Source: a bacterium
GTDB lineage: Bacteria; Bacillota_I; Bacilli_A; Izemoplasmatales; UBA1188
Length of the DNA: 52,068 nucleotides
Assembly: GCA_017960565.1 (NCBI GenBank)
Contig: JAGCYY010000011.1
Coordinates: 1 to 52,068 of the forward strand
Reading direction: 5' to 3'
This document shows, in pieces, positions 7,814 through 16,752 of the stretch. Position 1 is the stretch's first letter; every line of letters begins with the position of its first letter. Under the pieces are notes generated by a model. The model worked only from the letters and a program-made list of their open reading frames with translations. It made no database searches and was not told the origin of the DNA. Made by a program: the position numbers and the translations under genes.

Positions 7814-9264
7814 ACTGTCACTGGATCGAGGTACGTTCTCTCTCCAATTTTTTCAAATTCTTTCTTTTCAATAAGCAATATTACAGGAATATAAACGATG
7901 TTTACTAGTATCCAACTTATAGGGAATGCTGCATAGAGCCAGAAGATTGTGTGGAAGAATTCTGTCTTAAATAATGTTAATAAGAATAGTATTCTCGTTC
8001 CAGAACAACCAATTATTGTGATAATAGCTGGTGGTGTTGATTTCTTAAGTCCTCTTAAGTAACATCCATTAATATCCATCCAACCGTCTAGAAAATATGT
8101 AAATACCATAAGATACAATCTTTCTCTTCCAGCTAGGATAGCGTTTTCTATTATGATTCCTTCTGAAGCATCTGAAATAAATATTTTGAGGAGTGGTTTA
8201 TAGAATACTAGGCAAATAGTTGCGGATATGGTCCAAAATATCAACATCCAAGATACTGAATACCAATAACTTTTTTTAATATTTGTTTTATCTTTTGCAC
8301 CAAAATTCTGCCCGGCAAAAGAAATTAATCCAACTGCGAAAGCATCTATCATCGCAAAAACATATCCTTCTATCTGGGCTGATGCAGATGAGCCTGAAAC
8401 TATTTCGTTTTGTGAAATTAATATTCCACTAATTTCATAGTTGGTTATGGTGTAGAGAGATGATTGTATAAGAACGTTAGGAATACAGAATGCTAGACCT
8501 TGTATGCCAGCTGGTATACCTATTTTTAATATATCTAATAATTCGGTTTTGTGAATTTTTAATTTTCTAAATCTTAGTCTCACAAAACCTCTTTTATTGT
8601 AATGGAACCAAAATACGACAAGTATAGCTGCAATAGCTTCACTTATTACTGTCGCAAGACCGACGCCTCTTACATCCATCTTAAAGATAATTACAAATAT
8701 CAAATCAAATATTACGTTTATAAATCCAGAGATAATAAGTATATAAAGAGGTCTTTTTGAATCACCAAGTGCACGAAGCATTTGTGCTCCAAAATTATAT
8801 ATCATTAATAGTGGTATACCACAGAAATATATTCTGAGATACGTGGTGGCTTTATCTATTATAGATGCTGGAGTGTCCATAACTATTAAAAGTTCTGGAG
8901 CTAAGAAATAACCAAGTATTCCGAATATTATTCCGCCATAAAAGGCTATCAAGAATGATGTATGTAAAATATTTTCTGCTTTTTCTTGATTATTTGATCC
9001 TTTCGCAACTGAAATACACACATTTGCACCAGTCGCAAGAGACGCCAAAACAACGATAATTAAATTAATTAATGCGCCATTTGAACCTATCGCAGTCATC
9101 GATAGTGCTCCACCACCATAATTAGATACAGTCCATAGATCTATTGTTGTGTATAAAAGCTGAAAAATAGTTGTCATCATTAGTGGCAACACAAAGCGAA
9201 GCATTTTCTTGAATAAATTTCCATGCGTTAAGTCCATTTCTGAACGAATATTAAGTGCTGACAT
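7804..9264 (-). CDS. MATE family multidrug/sodium exporter
   Basis: Twelve-helix membrane exporter of 486 residues that probably expels organic cations or drugs in exchange for Na+ or H+. The two MatE halves are recognisable: FVLPLMMTTIFQLLYTTIDLW opens the first and LDILKIGIPAGIQGLAF the second. ISFAGQNFGAKD in the second half is the family's conserved loop. Ribosome binding site AGAGG precedes the start. It has its own extended -10 promoter with a palindromic spacer and its own terminator, so it is a single-gene unit. Substrate cannot be deduced. Confidence 0.88.
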   Translation of the reverse strand: MSALNIRSEMDLTHGNLFKKMLRFVLPLMMTTIFQLLYTTIDLWTVSNYGGGALSMTAIGSNGALINLIIVVLASLATGANVCISVAKGSNNQEKAENILHTSFLIAFYGGIIFGILGYFLAPELLIVMDTPASIIDKATTYLRIYFCGIPLLMIYNFGAQMLRALGDSKRPLYILIISGFINVIFDLIFVIIFKMDVRGVGLATVISEAIAAILVVFWFHYNKRGFVRLRFRKLKIHKTELLDILKIGIPAGIQGLAFCIPNVLIQSSLYTITNYEISGILISQNEIVSGSSASAQIEGYVFAMIDAFAVGLISFAGQNFGAKDKTNIKKSYWYSVSWMLIFWTISATICLVFYKPLLKIFISDASEGIIIENAILAGRERLYLMVFTYFLDGWMDINGCYLRGLKKSTPPAIITIIGCSGTRILFLLTLFKTEFFHTIFWLYAAFPISWILVNIVYIPVILLIEKKEFEKIGERTYLDPVTVVG

Positions 9265-9294
9265 TTAGTACCTCTTATTCAACAAACGCTTTAA

Positions 9295-9323
9295 ATTGTA
9301 TCACAAAAAATGATAAATGAATA
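9295..9323 (-). promoter_or_regulatory. Promoter with palindrome upstream of the MATE gene
   Basis: Extended -10 TGATACAAT (core 9295-9300) on the minus strand with a weak -35 (TATTCA) at 17 bp. The spacer contains TATCA-7 nt-TGATA (9299-9315), very like the spacer before the esterase at 1761-1777, which suggests a shared regulator. Confidence 0.4.
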
Positions 9324-9327
9324 AAAA

Positions 9328-10209
9328 TTATGTTTTTTCTTGATTTTTGTTTAGGTTTAATTCTGATATAAATGTTGCGCCTAATATCAATATTGTTCCG
9401 ATTAGGGTATATATTGTCATATTCTCTCTTAAGATGATGACAGATAAAAGAATTGAAACAACCGGTTCTATGTAACTTAAAATAGAAATTGTTTGGCCAT
9501 CTAGATTTGGCATTGAGCCAAAATATAATATATAGGCAAATCCTGTGTGGATTATTCCAATCACAAGAAGTAAAATAATCATTTTATAATCTATTTCGAT
9601 GACGGAAAAATCTGTGTTAAACATCATGAATGGAAATATTACTAAAGATGCGATAAGTAGCACAAAAGATGTTTTAGAATATGGATCTATGTCTTTCATG
9701 TATTTATTGAAAACAATTAGTCCAACATATGTTAAGGCAGAGCCTAGCCCTAATAATAACCCTGTCCTATTTATCCCTCCGGCAAGTCCTATAGGATCAG
9801 TCACAAAAACCATACCGATAACCGCAATCAAAACACATATTATTTTTTTAATTGATAAGTGTTCTTTTAAAAGAAGTGGTGATAATAATATCATAATCAC
9901 TGGTGCTAAATAGTTAAGCAGTGTTGCGATAGCAACTGTAGTGTAATTATATGATGTAAAAAGACATACCCAATTTAACCCTAGCGCAATCCCTGCAAGT
10001 ATTAACCATAATATGTTGTTTTTTATTGCAGTAAAATCTATTTTTTGTTTTTTAAATATAAACGCATATACTAAAATCACTAATACGCCAAGAACTGCCC
10101 TTGTCAAAACAATAAGTGTTGGTGACAACAAAATATAGTGGCTAAATATTGCCACTGTTCCGTATATAAACATTGCAGTAAGATATTTTATTTTTGAGGT
10201 GTTGTTCAT
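9328..10209 (-). CDS. EamA/DMT-superfamily transporter
   Basis: Integral membrane protein of 293 residues with ten predicted helices made of two EamA repeats. ALGLNWVCLFTSYNYTTVAIATLLNYLAPVI is the conserved end of the first repeat and SILSYIEPVVSILLSVIIL that of the second. The family exports metabolites or amino acids; the substrate is not evident. The ribosome binding site is weak. It is divergent from the ACT/UPF0210 pair and lies upstream of the MATE gene in the same orientation. Confidence 0.85.
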   Translation of the reverse strand: MNNTSKIKYLTAMFIYGTVAIFSHYILLSPTLIVLTRAVLGVLVILVYAFIFKKQKIDFTAIKNNILWLILAGIALGLNWVCLFTSYNYTTVAIATLLNYLAPVIMILLSPLLLKEHLSIKKIICVLIAVIGMVFVTDPIGLAGGINRTGLLLGLGSALTYVGLIVFNKYMKDIDPYSKTSFVLLIASLVIFPFMMFNTDFSVIEIDYKMIILLLVIGIIHTGFAYILYFGSMPNLDGQTISILSYIEPVVSILLSVIILRENMTIYTLIGTILILGATFISELNLNKNQEKT

Positions 10210-10326
10210 CGCTTCTTTATATTTTTATTTTAGTTTATGTAATATTTTATCTTTTTTTTATGGTTTTTCAAGAATATTTTCAATATTAATTTTTTAAAAA
10301 TAGTATTCAAAACCAACTTATTAATA

Positions 10327-10332
10327 TATAAT
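10327..10332 (+). promoter_or_regulatory. Probable -10 element of the ACT/UPF0210 operon
   Basis: TATAAT 29 bases before the ACT start codon. The -35 at 17 bp (TATTCA, 10304-10309) is weak. Confidence 0.4.
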
Positions 10333-10360
10333 AAGCAAAAAGATAATGTGGAGGACTATT

Positions 10361-10630
10361 ATGAACGCGGTTGTGACAGTTATTGGCAAAGATACAGTAG
10401 GCATAATTGCAGGAATATCATCATTATGTGCTTTAAAAGATGCAAATATAGTTGATATTACCCAAAGTGTTCTTGGGGAATATTTTGCGATGATAATGCT
10501 TATTAATATCGAAAAATTGAGTGTTCCTTTTAGTGAATTTGTCGATCTATTAAATAATTTTGGTAAAGAAAAATCTCTTGAAGTACATACAGTTCATGAG
10601 GACATATTCAATTCAATGCATCACATTTAG
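10361..10630 (+). CDS. ACT domain protein, UPF0237 family
   Basis: Small cytosolic regulator of 89 residues made of a single ACT domain (beta-alpha-beta-beta-alpha-beta). AVVTVIGKDTVGIIAGISSLCA is the typical first strand, ligand loop and helix. The start at 10361 follows GGAGG at good spacing. It is followed after 9 bases by the UPF0210 gene; this pair is conserved across Firmicutes. ACT domains usually bind amino acids, so it may sense one and act on its partner. The function of the pair is unknown. Confidence 0.88.
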   Translation: MNAVVTVIGKDTVGIIAGISSLCALKDANIVDITQSVLGEYFAMIMLINIEKLSVPFSEFVDLLNNFGKEKSLEVHTVHEDIFNSMHHI

Positions 10631-10639
10631 AGGTTTAGA

Positions 10640-12004
10640 ATGTCTATTATTAATAGAGATGATATATTAGAAACAATCGAAATGATACGATCAGAGAACC
10701 TTGATATTAGAACTATCACCATGGGTATCTCTCTTTTTGATTGTGTTAGTGACGATGAAAATAAGCTCTGTGAAAATATATACAATAAGATCACAACTTC
10801 TGCGAAAGATTTAGTTAAAGTAGGTTCTGAGATTGAGAAAGAATATGGTGTTCCTATTGTAAATAAAAGAGTATCTGTTACACCAATATCCCTTATTGGT
10901 GGTGGGTTAGATAAAAATGGTTTTGTGCACATTGCGAAAACACTCGATAAAGCTGCAAAAGCTATCGGTGTAGATTTTATTGGTGGTTATACTGCACTCG
11001 TACATAAAGGAGCAACAAAAAGCGATATCAATTTGATTGAATCTATTCCAGAAGCTTTGTCATCTACTGAACTTGTTTGTTCTTCTGTGAATGTCGCTAC
11101 AACAAAAGCGGGAATAAATATGGATATGGTTGATTTAATGGGGAAAATCATTAAAGAAACAGCATATATGACAAAAGATTCTAATTCCATAGGTTGTGCA
11201 AAGCTTGTTGTTTTTGCAAATTCACCAGAAGATAATCCGTTTATGGCTGGTGCTTATCATGGAGTTGGCGAACCAGATATTACAATAAATGTTGGTGTAT
11301 CTGGACCTGGTGTTGTTCATAGTGCAATTAAGAGAGCAGGTAATTGTGATTTTTCACATCTTGCTGAAATAGTAAAGAAAACAGCATTTAAAATCACAAG
11401 AGTTGGTCAACTTGTCGCAAGTGAAGCCGCAAGAAGGCTTGGTGTACCATTTGGCATAGTTGATTTATCGCTTGCTCCAACACCAAAAGTTGGTGATTCT
11501 GTAGCACATATACTCGAAGAAATGGGTCTTGAAATGTGCGGTGCTCATGGTACTACTGCTGCTTTAGCTTTGTTAAATGATGCTGTTAAGAAGGGTGGTG
11601 TCATGGCATCTGGTCATGTTGGGGGATTATCTGGTGCTTTCATACCTGTATCGGAAGATAGGGGAATGATTAATGCTTGTTATCATGGCGCACTGACACT
11701 TGAAAAGCTTGAAGCAATGACAGCGGTTTGTTCAGTTGGGCTTGATATGATTGCGATTCCTTTTGATACCTCTTCTAGTGTCATTTCTGGGATTATTGCT
11801 GATGAAATATCTATTGGAGTCATTAACAACAAGACTACTGCTGTTAGATTAATACCTGTATATGGTAAAAAAGTCGGTGATACAGTTGATTTTGGCGGTC
11901 TTCTTGGCTATGCACCAATAATAAAAGTAAACAATTTATCACCTGATAGATTTATTAAAAGAGGTGGCAGGATTCCTGCACCAATTCATAGTTTAAAGAA
12001 CTAA
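10640..12004 (+). CDS. PFL family protein, UPF0210 (DUF711)
   Basis: Conserved cytosolic protein of 454 residues distantly related to pyruvate-formate-lyase-like folds. Glycine-rich signatures typical of UPF0210 are clear: [57 protein letters not shown] and [18 protein letters not shown]. Full family length. It is co-transcribed with the ACT protein and ends in a strong terminator. No experimentally established reaction is known to me. Confidence 0.9.
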   Translation: MSIINRDDILETIEMIRSENLDIRTITMGISLFDCVSDDENKLCENIYNKITTSAKDLVKVGSEIEKEYGVPIVNKRVSVTPISLIGGGLDKNGFVHIAKTLDKAAKAIGVDFIGGYTALVHKGATKSDINLIESIPEALSSTELVCSSVNVATTKAGINMDMVDLMGKIIKETAYMTKDSNSIGCAKLVVFANSPEDNPFMAGAYHGVGEPDITINVGVSGPGVVHSAIKRAGNCDFSHLAEIVKKTAFKITRVGQLVASEAARRLGVPFGIVDLSLAPTPKVGDSVAHILEEMGLEMCGAHGTTAALALLNDAVKKGGVMASGHVGGLSGAFIPVSEDRGMINACYHGALTLEKLEAMTAVCSVGLDMIAIPFDTSSSVISGIIADEISIGVINNKTTAVRLIPVYGKKVGDTVDFGGLLGYAPIIKVNNLSPDRFIKRGGRIPAPIHSLKN

Positions 12005-12010
12005 ATAATT

Positions 12011-12028
12011 GACGTTGTTTTCAACGTC
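12011..12028 (+). terminator. Terminator of the ACT/UPF0210 operon
   Basis: Stem GACGTTG/CAACGTC with a TTTT loop, followed by a run of six T on the plus strand. Confidence 0.9.
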
Positions 12029-12111
12029 TTTTTTAATAATCACATTATTTAAATGACAATATAGTAATTGTTTATTAAAATATTCTAAATATCGGATATT
12101 TTATCATAATA

Positions 12112-12152
12112 AAAGACTATTAGAAATGTTTTTACGTCTCGTAATAGTCTTT
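12112..12152. terminator. Terminator of the YugP-like gene (possibly bidirectional)
   Basis: A perfect 11-bp stem, AAAGACTATTA/TAATAGTCTTT, lies just past the leftward gene's stop. T runs flank both sides, so it may also back up the rightward terminator at 12011. Confidence 0.75.
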
Positions 12153-12158
12153 TTCGCA

Positions 12159-12983
12159 TTAGTTATTTGATGATCTTGAACTTGATCCTTGAGCTGATGC
12201 TATGATTTGAAGTACACGAAGAATTAATTCTAAGAATGCTAAGATCATGTTGTTGATATATTCGAGATTATAAATCTTATATAAATCCCTAATATTTTCG
12301 ATTTCTTCTTCTGTAGCTAGCCCATCTTCTCTTAAAATTTCAATTGATCTAGCTTGAGCTTTTGTTTCTGCTTTTAATATTACAGCGGTAAGTGCAAAAG
12401 ATACAACATAGAACGCAACACCAAGCCCTGCAGCAATAAATGTTCCAATAAAACTTGGTTCTGTGCCATTTATAAACGCAAGAACAAAATCGATTACCAC
12501 CCCAACAACAATTAATGGTAAGAACATTAATGGACCAAATAATTGTAGAGGAATCAGTGTGTTTCTCGTCTTCATAATTGGGTCATTTTCTTTATCCATT
12601 ATAGCTAAAGCAGATTTTTGTGATGCCATTGCTAGAGCGGTAATGGATTTCTTTTTATGTATTAAACGTCTTAATCTAACTTTGTGGAAGAAATGAGAAT
12701 AAGAATTTCCCCATATTAATGATCCTGTGCATTTTACTTTGATGTTTTCAAGGCCATTATCATCTAATATTTTTCTTGCAACTTGTTCGCCAGTTAGTCC
12801 ACAAGAGTTCTTTGTTCTATTGAGTCTAAAATATCTGAAGAACAGAACTATTGATATTCCTACTCCGACAAAACCAAAAATTACAATTAAAAATCCAACC
12901 ACAAGCATTGCGATAGCGATACCATCGCTTGTAGTTCCTGTGTTTGATTTGATCAATTCTAAAATTGCTTCAAAAAATCCCAT
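12159..12983 (-). CDS. YugP-like membrane protein lacking the HExxH zinc motif
   Basis: Membrane protein of 274 residues. Its order matches the YugP (Zn_peptidase_2) family: an N-terminal helix, CGLTGEQVARKILDDNGL (the family's TGxxVAxxIL), KVRLRRLIHKKKSITALAMASQKSALAIM, then two further hydrophobic segments and a C-terminal amphipathic tail ending in a Ser/Gln-rich stretch. In active members the segment AVAVAAHExGHAIQ holds the zinc ligands. Here the corresponding HExxH reads SQKSA, so it should not be a zinc protease. The hydrophobic loop after LTD-H is also altered. It lies downstream of tRNA-Trp and its terminator. A scaffold or inhibitor role is only a guess. Confidence 0.65.
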   Translation of the reverse strand: MGFFEAILELIKSNTGTTSDGIAIAMLVVGFLIVIFGFVGVGISIVLFFRYFRLNRTKNSCGLTGEQVARKILDDNGLENIKVKCTGSLIWGNSYSHFFHKVRLRRLIHKKKSITALAMASQKSALAIMDKENDPIMKTRNTLIPLQLFGPLMFLPLIVVGVVIDFVLAFINGTEPSFIGTFIAAGLGVAFYVVSFALTAVILKAETKAQARSIEILREDGLATEEEIENIRDLYKIYNLEYINNMILAFLELILRVLQIIASAQGSSSRSSNN

Positions 12984-13010
12984 ATTGTGTTACCTCTTCT
13001 TAAAAAAATA

Positions 13011-13028
13011 AGCCCAGTTTCTTGGGCT
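13011..13028 (-). terminator. Terminator of tRNA-Trp
   Basis: Hairpin AGCCCA/TGGGCT with a 6-base loop, followed by TATTTTTTT on the minus strand. It sits between tRNA-Trp and the YugP-like gene, whose ribosome binding site follows at once; I see no separate promoter, so the latter may depend on read-through. Confidence 0.8.
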
Positions 13029-13042
13029 AAAGATTAATAGGT

Positions 13043-13117
13043 TGGCAGGGGCTGTAGGATTCGAACCCACACTTGTGGTTTTGGAGACCATCGTGCTGCC
13101 ATTGACACCAAGCCCCT
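13043..13117 (-). tRNA. tRNA-Trp (anticodon CCA)
   Basis: Minus strand acceptor AGGGGCT/AGCCCCT, D arm with AATGGCAGCA, anticodon stem-loop GGT-CTCCAAA-ACC typical of bacterial tRNA-Trp, and T arm GTGGGTTCGAATCCTAC. Discriminator G73 and CCA are encoded. It is the only Trp tRNA in the window and reads UGG; intact genes ending in UGA show the standard code. Confidence 0.95.
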
Positions 13118-13129
13118 AATGCTTATTCT

Positions 13130-13158
13130 ATTATACATTGAGAAATGATATTTCTCAA
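13130..13158 (-). promoter_or_regulatory. Promoter of tRNA-Trp with inverted repeat
   Basis: Minus strand -35 TTGAGA (13153-13158), 17-bp spacer, -10 TATAAT (13130-13135), with the tRNA starting about 12 bases further. A perfect repeat TTGAGAAA-5 nt-TTTCTCAA (13138-13158) covers the -35 and spacer. Confidence 0.75.
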
Positions 13159-13245
13159 GTATTTTTTATTGTTTTCTATAAGAAAGGGATTAATAAATAA
13201 TCCTTAAGAACAATATAATATTTATATAAAATTTTAAGAACATTT

Positions 13246-13280
13246 AATCAGGTAACACGAAAAAGGTGTGTTACCTGATT
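13246..13280 (-). terminator. Terminator of the cyclic di-GMP operon
   Basis: A perfect 13-bp stem AATCAGGTAACAC/GTGTTACCTGATT, a 9-base loop and a T-rich stretch follow the last gene of the operon. Confidence 0.75.
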
Positions 13281-13285
13281 CATAT

Positions 13286-16219
13286 TTATGCATTTTGTTT
13301 TTCTTCGTTTAATAAAGAAATAGCGATATCTGCGAGCTTTGGATCAAATTGTCTACCTTTTCCTTTTTCCAGTTCAGATTTAATTATATCAATATCTAAA
13401 GCTTTTCTATAACATCTTGAAGAATTCATCGCATCATAAGCATCTGCGACAGAAATTATTCTTGCGAATAGTGGTATGTCTTCGCCTTTTAGCCCGTAAC
13501 AGTATCCTGATCCATCATATCTTTCGTGATGATATTTAGCACCCTCATCAACACCTTTCAACATTGTAAAGTTTTTGAGAATGTCTCCACCAGCGACTGT
13601 ATGTCTTTTGATTGTTTCAAATTCTTCGTCTGTCAGTCTTGCAGGTTTTTTAAGAATATCATCTGGAACACCAATTTTACCTATATCATGTAATAGAGCG
13701 ATATAATATAATCTTTCTAAATCTTCTTCATTTAAACCGAGTTTTTGACCAATCTTGACAGAAAAATCTGCGACTCTTTTTGAGTGACCTTCTGTGTACG
13801 GATCTTTGGCATCTATTGCGCCAGAGATAGTGGCGATTGTTTCATCAGTAATCTTTTTGTATTCTTCTTCTTTTTTCTCAATACGTTTGATTCTAACTCT
13901 CGCAATGATAAAGAATATTAGGAATGTTGCGACTGCAGCTATTATCATTATAGTTAGAGGGAACCAAATGGTCTCTTGGAATTTAGGAGATTTGATAAAT
14001 GTAATAACTATCTCATCACCATAAAGATTATCGCTGTTTAATGCTCTGAAATGGAATACATATGTGCCAGGCCCTAGGTTTGTGTATTCTATTGTACGTT
14101 GGTCAGCTATTGCACCCATCTTAGGTTCGGTGTCGAATCCTTCAAGCCAATATTCAGCTCTAGTATCTTCGCCAGTAAAAGAAAGCGCGGCAAGAGTTAT
14201 TGATAATTTAGATAAGTTTTTATCTAATTTTACTGTATCAGTACCATCCCATTCTTGGCCATCACTGAATGTCATGCTTTTGACCTGAACTTTTGGTTTT
14301 GCATTGTTTTTATAGATTGTAGCTTCGTCGAATATTCCAATACCGTTTGTAGTACATATGATAAAGAGAGTTCCTTCGTGGAAACTAAATGAATTGGCGA
14401 TTAGTGGCCCTGGAAGTCCATCATAACGAGCAAAATAATTTGTTTTTATATGTTCTTTGTCGTTATTTATTAGTTCTTCTTTAGAAATCTTTATGATACC
14501 ACTGGCTCTAAATACCCAAAGAGATTCATTGTCAGCGAAAAAATCTACAACACTTCCGCTACCATATTCAGGAATGTTTAATTTGGTGAAACTTGAACTA
14601 GTGCCATAGTATGTATCATATCCACAAGAAACAAATAAATTGTTTGAATTTGTGTCATTTTTGATTCTTAAAATGACACCGCTTGAAAGATCTTTATTGC
14701 TTTCAAATGGAACATAAGTGTCCTCTTTTATCTCATATATTCCTTTGCCGTTAGTTCCTGCGATGATTTTACCATCGTTTGTTTCATTTAGGCATAGAAT
14801 CATTGTTCCAGTGTCGATTGTTTTAACATGAACACCATTTTCCACTACTTCGACAGCTTTACCAGTTCCTATATATAATTTGTTGTCACTAGAATAAAGT
14901 AGACATCTTATTCTTTGATCAGAGAATTCGGTTGCAGGAATATTTACATCAATTGTATCTGTCTCACCATCGTATATGTATAAACCTTTATAATGTGTTC
15001 CTACATATAGTTTTCCTCCACCAGATACTATATGATGAACATGAGTTCCCGGATTTATAGCGTTTGATAGAGGGTTGTCCTCAATTTTATTCCAATTTTC
15101 ATCGAAAACTAATATATTATCCTCTGAACCAACATAATATCTATTTTGATATTTAGAAATGGTATATGTTTCTTTATCTTCTATTTCGTCTACATTCGCA
15201 ACCTTCATAATTTTTGTTTTTCTTACATGAATTACTCCGTATTTAGAAGATGCTATCCAGAGATTATGTTCATAGTCTTCAGTAATCTTTTCCAGGTTTG
15301 AGGTATATTTTAGATATGAATAATCGTAGAACTCACCACCATTAATCATTGACAAACCATTTGCACCACAAATCCATATTTCGTGTGATTCTGTTTCTAT
15401 GATGTGATTTGTTTCTCTTAGTACTTCATTTTCGATTGTAGTTCTAGTCTCATTTTCTTTTCCAGGATTTTTAATAATAAACAATTTATTAGAACTTGTT
15501 CCAACATAAAGAGTTGAATCTGAAGACATTAGTGCAGAATAAGCATATGTACTAGCACCAAAATCTTTTACTATTATTGGTGTTTCTGAGATGTTTTTTG
15601 TGTTGATTATTACGACGTTTCCGTTATAATCAACACCATAAAGATAATCATCTTTAAGTGATAAGGTATAAAAAGTTGAATTTCTATATGGATTTCCATC
15701 AATAGAAAATTGTTCTAGGTTGTAGTTAATAACTTTGTTGTTTTCTATGTAGGCAATCCCATCATATGTTCCGATCCATATTCGATCAAAACTATCTTCC
15801 ATAAAACATCTAATAGATGAATGCTTGTTTAATTCTAAGTCTTGTTCAGGCTGTTTAAATTCATTACCATCTAAATAGAAAGCTCCCTGATCATTTGAAC
15901 CGACCCAAAAGATACCATTTTTATCTTGGTATAAACTTCTTATATTATGAGATGAAAGGCCCATTGTTCCACTTATTAATTCAAATGATACACCATCGTA
16001 TTTTTGTAGCCCTCCATAACCACCAATCCATACATATCCGTCACTTGTTTGGAAAACAGCATTGGCTTCGCCTGTAGGGATACCATTATCGCTTGAATAT
16101 ACATCAACTTCGTATGGTGTTATTTGCTTTATGTCTTCTGCTTTTGTGCTTTTTGAAATAAACATAAATACGGCTAGAAGTGATATTAATAGTATTAAAA
16201 TTAGGGATTTCTTTTGCAT
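13286..16219 (-). CDS. Beta-propeller sensor with HD-GYP c-di-GMP phosphodiesterase domain
   Basis: Membrane sensor of 977 residues that should hydrolyse cyclic di-GMP in response to an outside signal. A signal peptide (about 1-27) is followed by a long extracytoplasmic two-component-regulator propeller (about 35-650; repeats such as DGYVWIGGYGGLQKYDG and NGIFWVGSNDQGAF). Next come a Y_Y_Y domain (about 660-745, YTNLGPGTYVFHFRALN), one membrane helix (about 755-780) and an HD-GYP domain (about 800-970). HD ligands LLHDIGK and the HHERYDGSGY motif are present; the third residue of GYP is Cys, and a downstream VADAYDAM block is normal. The usual histidine kinase output of this sensor class is replaced. 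It is the last gene of the operon with the GGDEF and EAL proteins. Confidence 0.9.
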   Translation of the reverse strand: MQKKSLILILLISLLAVFMFISKSTKAEDIKQITPYEVDVYSSDNGIPTGEANAVFQTSDGYVWIGGYGGLQKYDGVSFELISGTMGLSSHNIRSLYQDKNGIFWVGSNDQGAFYLDGNEFKQPEQDLELNKHSSIRCFMEDSFDRIWIGTYDGIAYIENNKVINYNLEQFSIDGNPYRNSTFYTLSLKDDYLYGVDYNGNVVIINTKNISETPIIVKDFGASTYAYSALMSSDSTLYVGTSSNKLFIIKNPGKENETRTTIENEVLRETNHIIETESHEIWICGANGLSMINGGEFYDYSYLKYTSNLEKITEDYEHNLWIASSKYGVIHVRKTKIMKVANVDEIEDKETYTISKYQNRYYVGSEDNILVFDENWNKIEDNPLSNAINPGTHVHHIVSGGGKLYVGTHYKGLYIYDGETDTIDVNIPATEFSDQRIRCLLYSSDNKLYIGTGKAVEVVENGVHVKTIDTGTMILCLNETNDGKIIAGTNGKGIYEIKEDTYVPFESNKDLSSGVILRIKNDTNSNNLFVSCGYDTYYGTSSSFTKLNIPEYGSGSVVDFFADNESLWVFRASGIIKISKEELINNDKEHIKTNYFARYDGLPGPLIANSFSFHEGTLFIICTTNGIGIFDEATIYKNNAKPKVQVKSMTFSDGQEWDGTDTVKLDKNLSKLSITLAALSFTGEDTRAEYWLEGFDTEPKMGAIADQRTIEYTNLGPGTYVFHFRALNSDNLYGDEIVITFIKSPKFQETIWFPLTIMIIAAVATFLIFFIIARVRIKRIEKKEEEYKKITDETIATISGAIDAKDPYTEGHSKRVADFSVKIGQKLGLNEEDLERLYYIALLHDIGKIGVPDDILKKPARLTDEEFETIKRHTVAGGDILKNFTMLKGVDEGAKYHHERYDGSGYCYGLKGEDIPLFARIISVADAYDAMNSSRCYRKALDIDIIKSELEKGKGRQFDPKLADIAISLLNEEKQNA

Positions 16220-16230
16220 AAGAAGACCTC

Positions 16231-16707
16231 CTATTTATCTAATAGTTTTGTAAACTTGTCTTCTGTGATTCTATAAACAGTCCAGTCGCTCATAGCTTTT
16301 GCACCGAGTGATAAGTAAAAATTAATGCTTGGTTTATTCCAATTGAGACACCACCATTCAAGTCTTCCATATCCACGTTCGATAGCTATCTTAGATAATT
16401 CTTTGATAGTCATCTTACCATAACCTTTATGGCGATATTCTTCTTTTATATATAAATCTTCTAAATAGATTCCGGCCTTACCAAGAAATGTTGAAAAATT
16501 GTTGAAGAAAACAGCGAAGCCAATTTCCTTATCATTTTCTAAAATAAATAAAACTTCTGCTTTCTTCTTTTCAAATATCCATTCTTCTATCAACTCTTTT
16601 GTTGCAGTTACTTCATCCAACATTTTTTCATATGATGCAAGTTCTTTAATAAAACTTAATATAAGTTTGGAGTCTTCCTTTTTAGCAAATCTAAATGTTG
16701 GGTTCAT
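16231..16707 (-). CDS. GNAT acetyltransferase, diamine/thialysine (SSAT-like) subgroup
   Basis: Cytosolic N-acetyltransferase of 158 residues using acetyl-CoA. The acetyl-CoA loop EYRHKGYGK and the subgroup signature RLEWWCLNWNKPSINFYLSLGA followed by WTVYRI match spermidine/spermine or thialysine acetyltransferases. AGGAGG lies 5 bases before the start. It sits 45 bases after the GGDEF gene and 11 bases before the HD-GYP gene, in one transcript. A link between polyamine acetylation and c-di-GMP signalling is suggested by position only. Confidence 0.85.
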   Translation of the reverse strand: MNPTFRFAKKEDSKLILSFIKELASYEKMLDEVTATKELIEEWIFEKKKAEVLFILENDKEIGFAVFFNNFSTFLGKAGIYLEDLYIKEEYRHKGYGKMTIKELSKIAIERGYGRLEWWCLNWNKPSINFYLSLGAKAMSDWTVYRITEDKFTKLLDK

Positions 16708-16752
16708 AGTGCCTCCTATTACTAAAAAAATACAAAATGTACTTCTTTAACT

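Noticed and set aside
13286-16219. Hybrid two-component histidine kinase
   Set aside because: The propeller and Y_Y_Y sensor suggest it, but the cytosolic part is an HD-GYP domain and no HisKA or HATPase is present.
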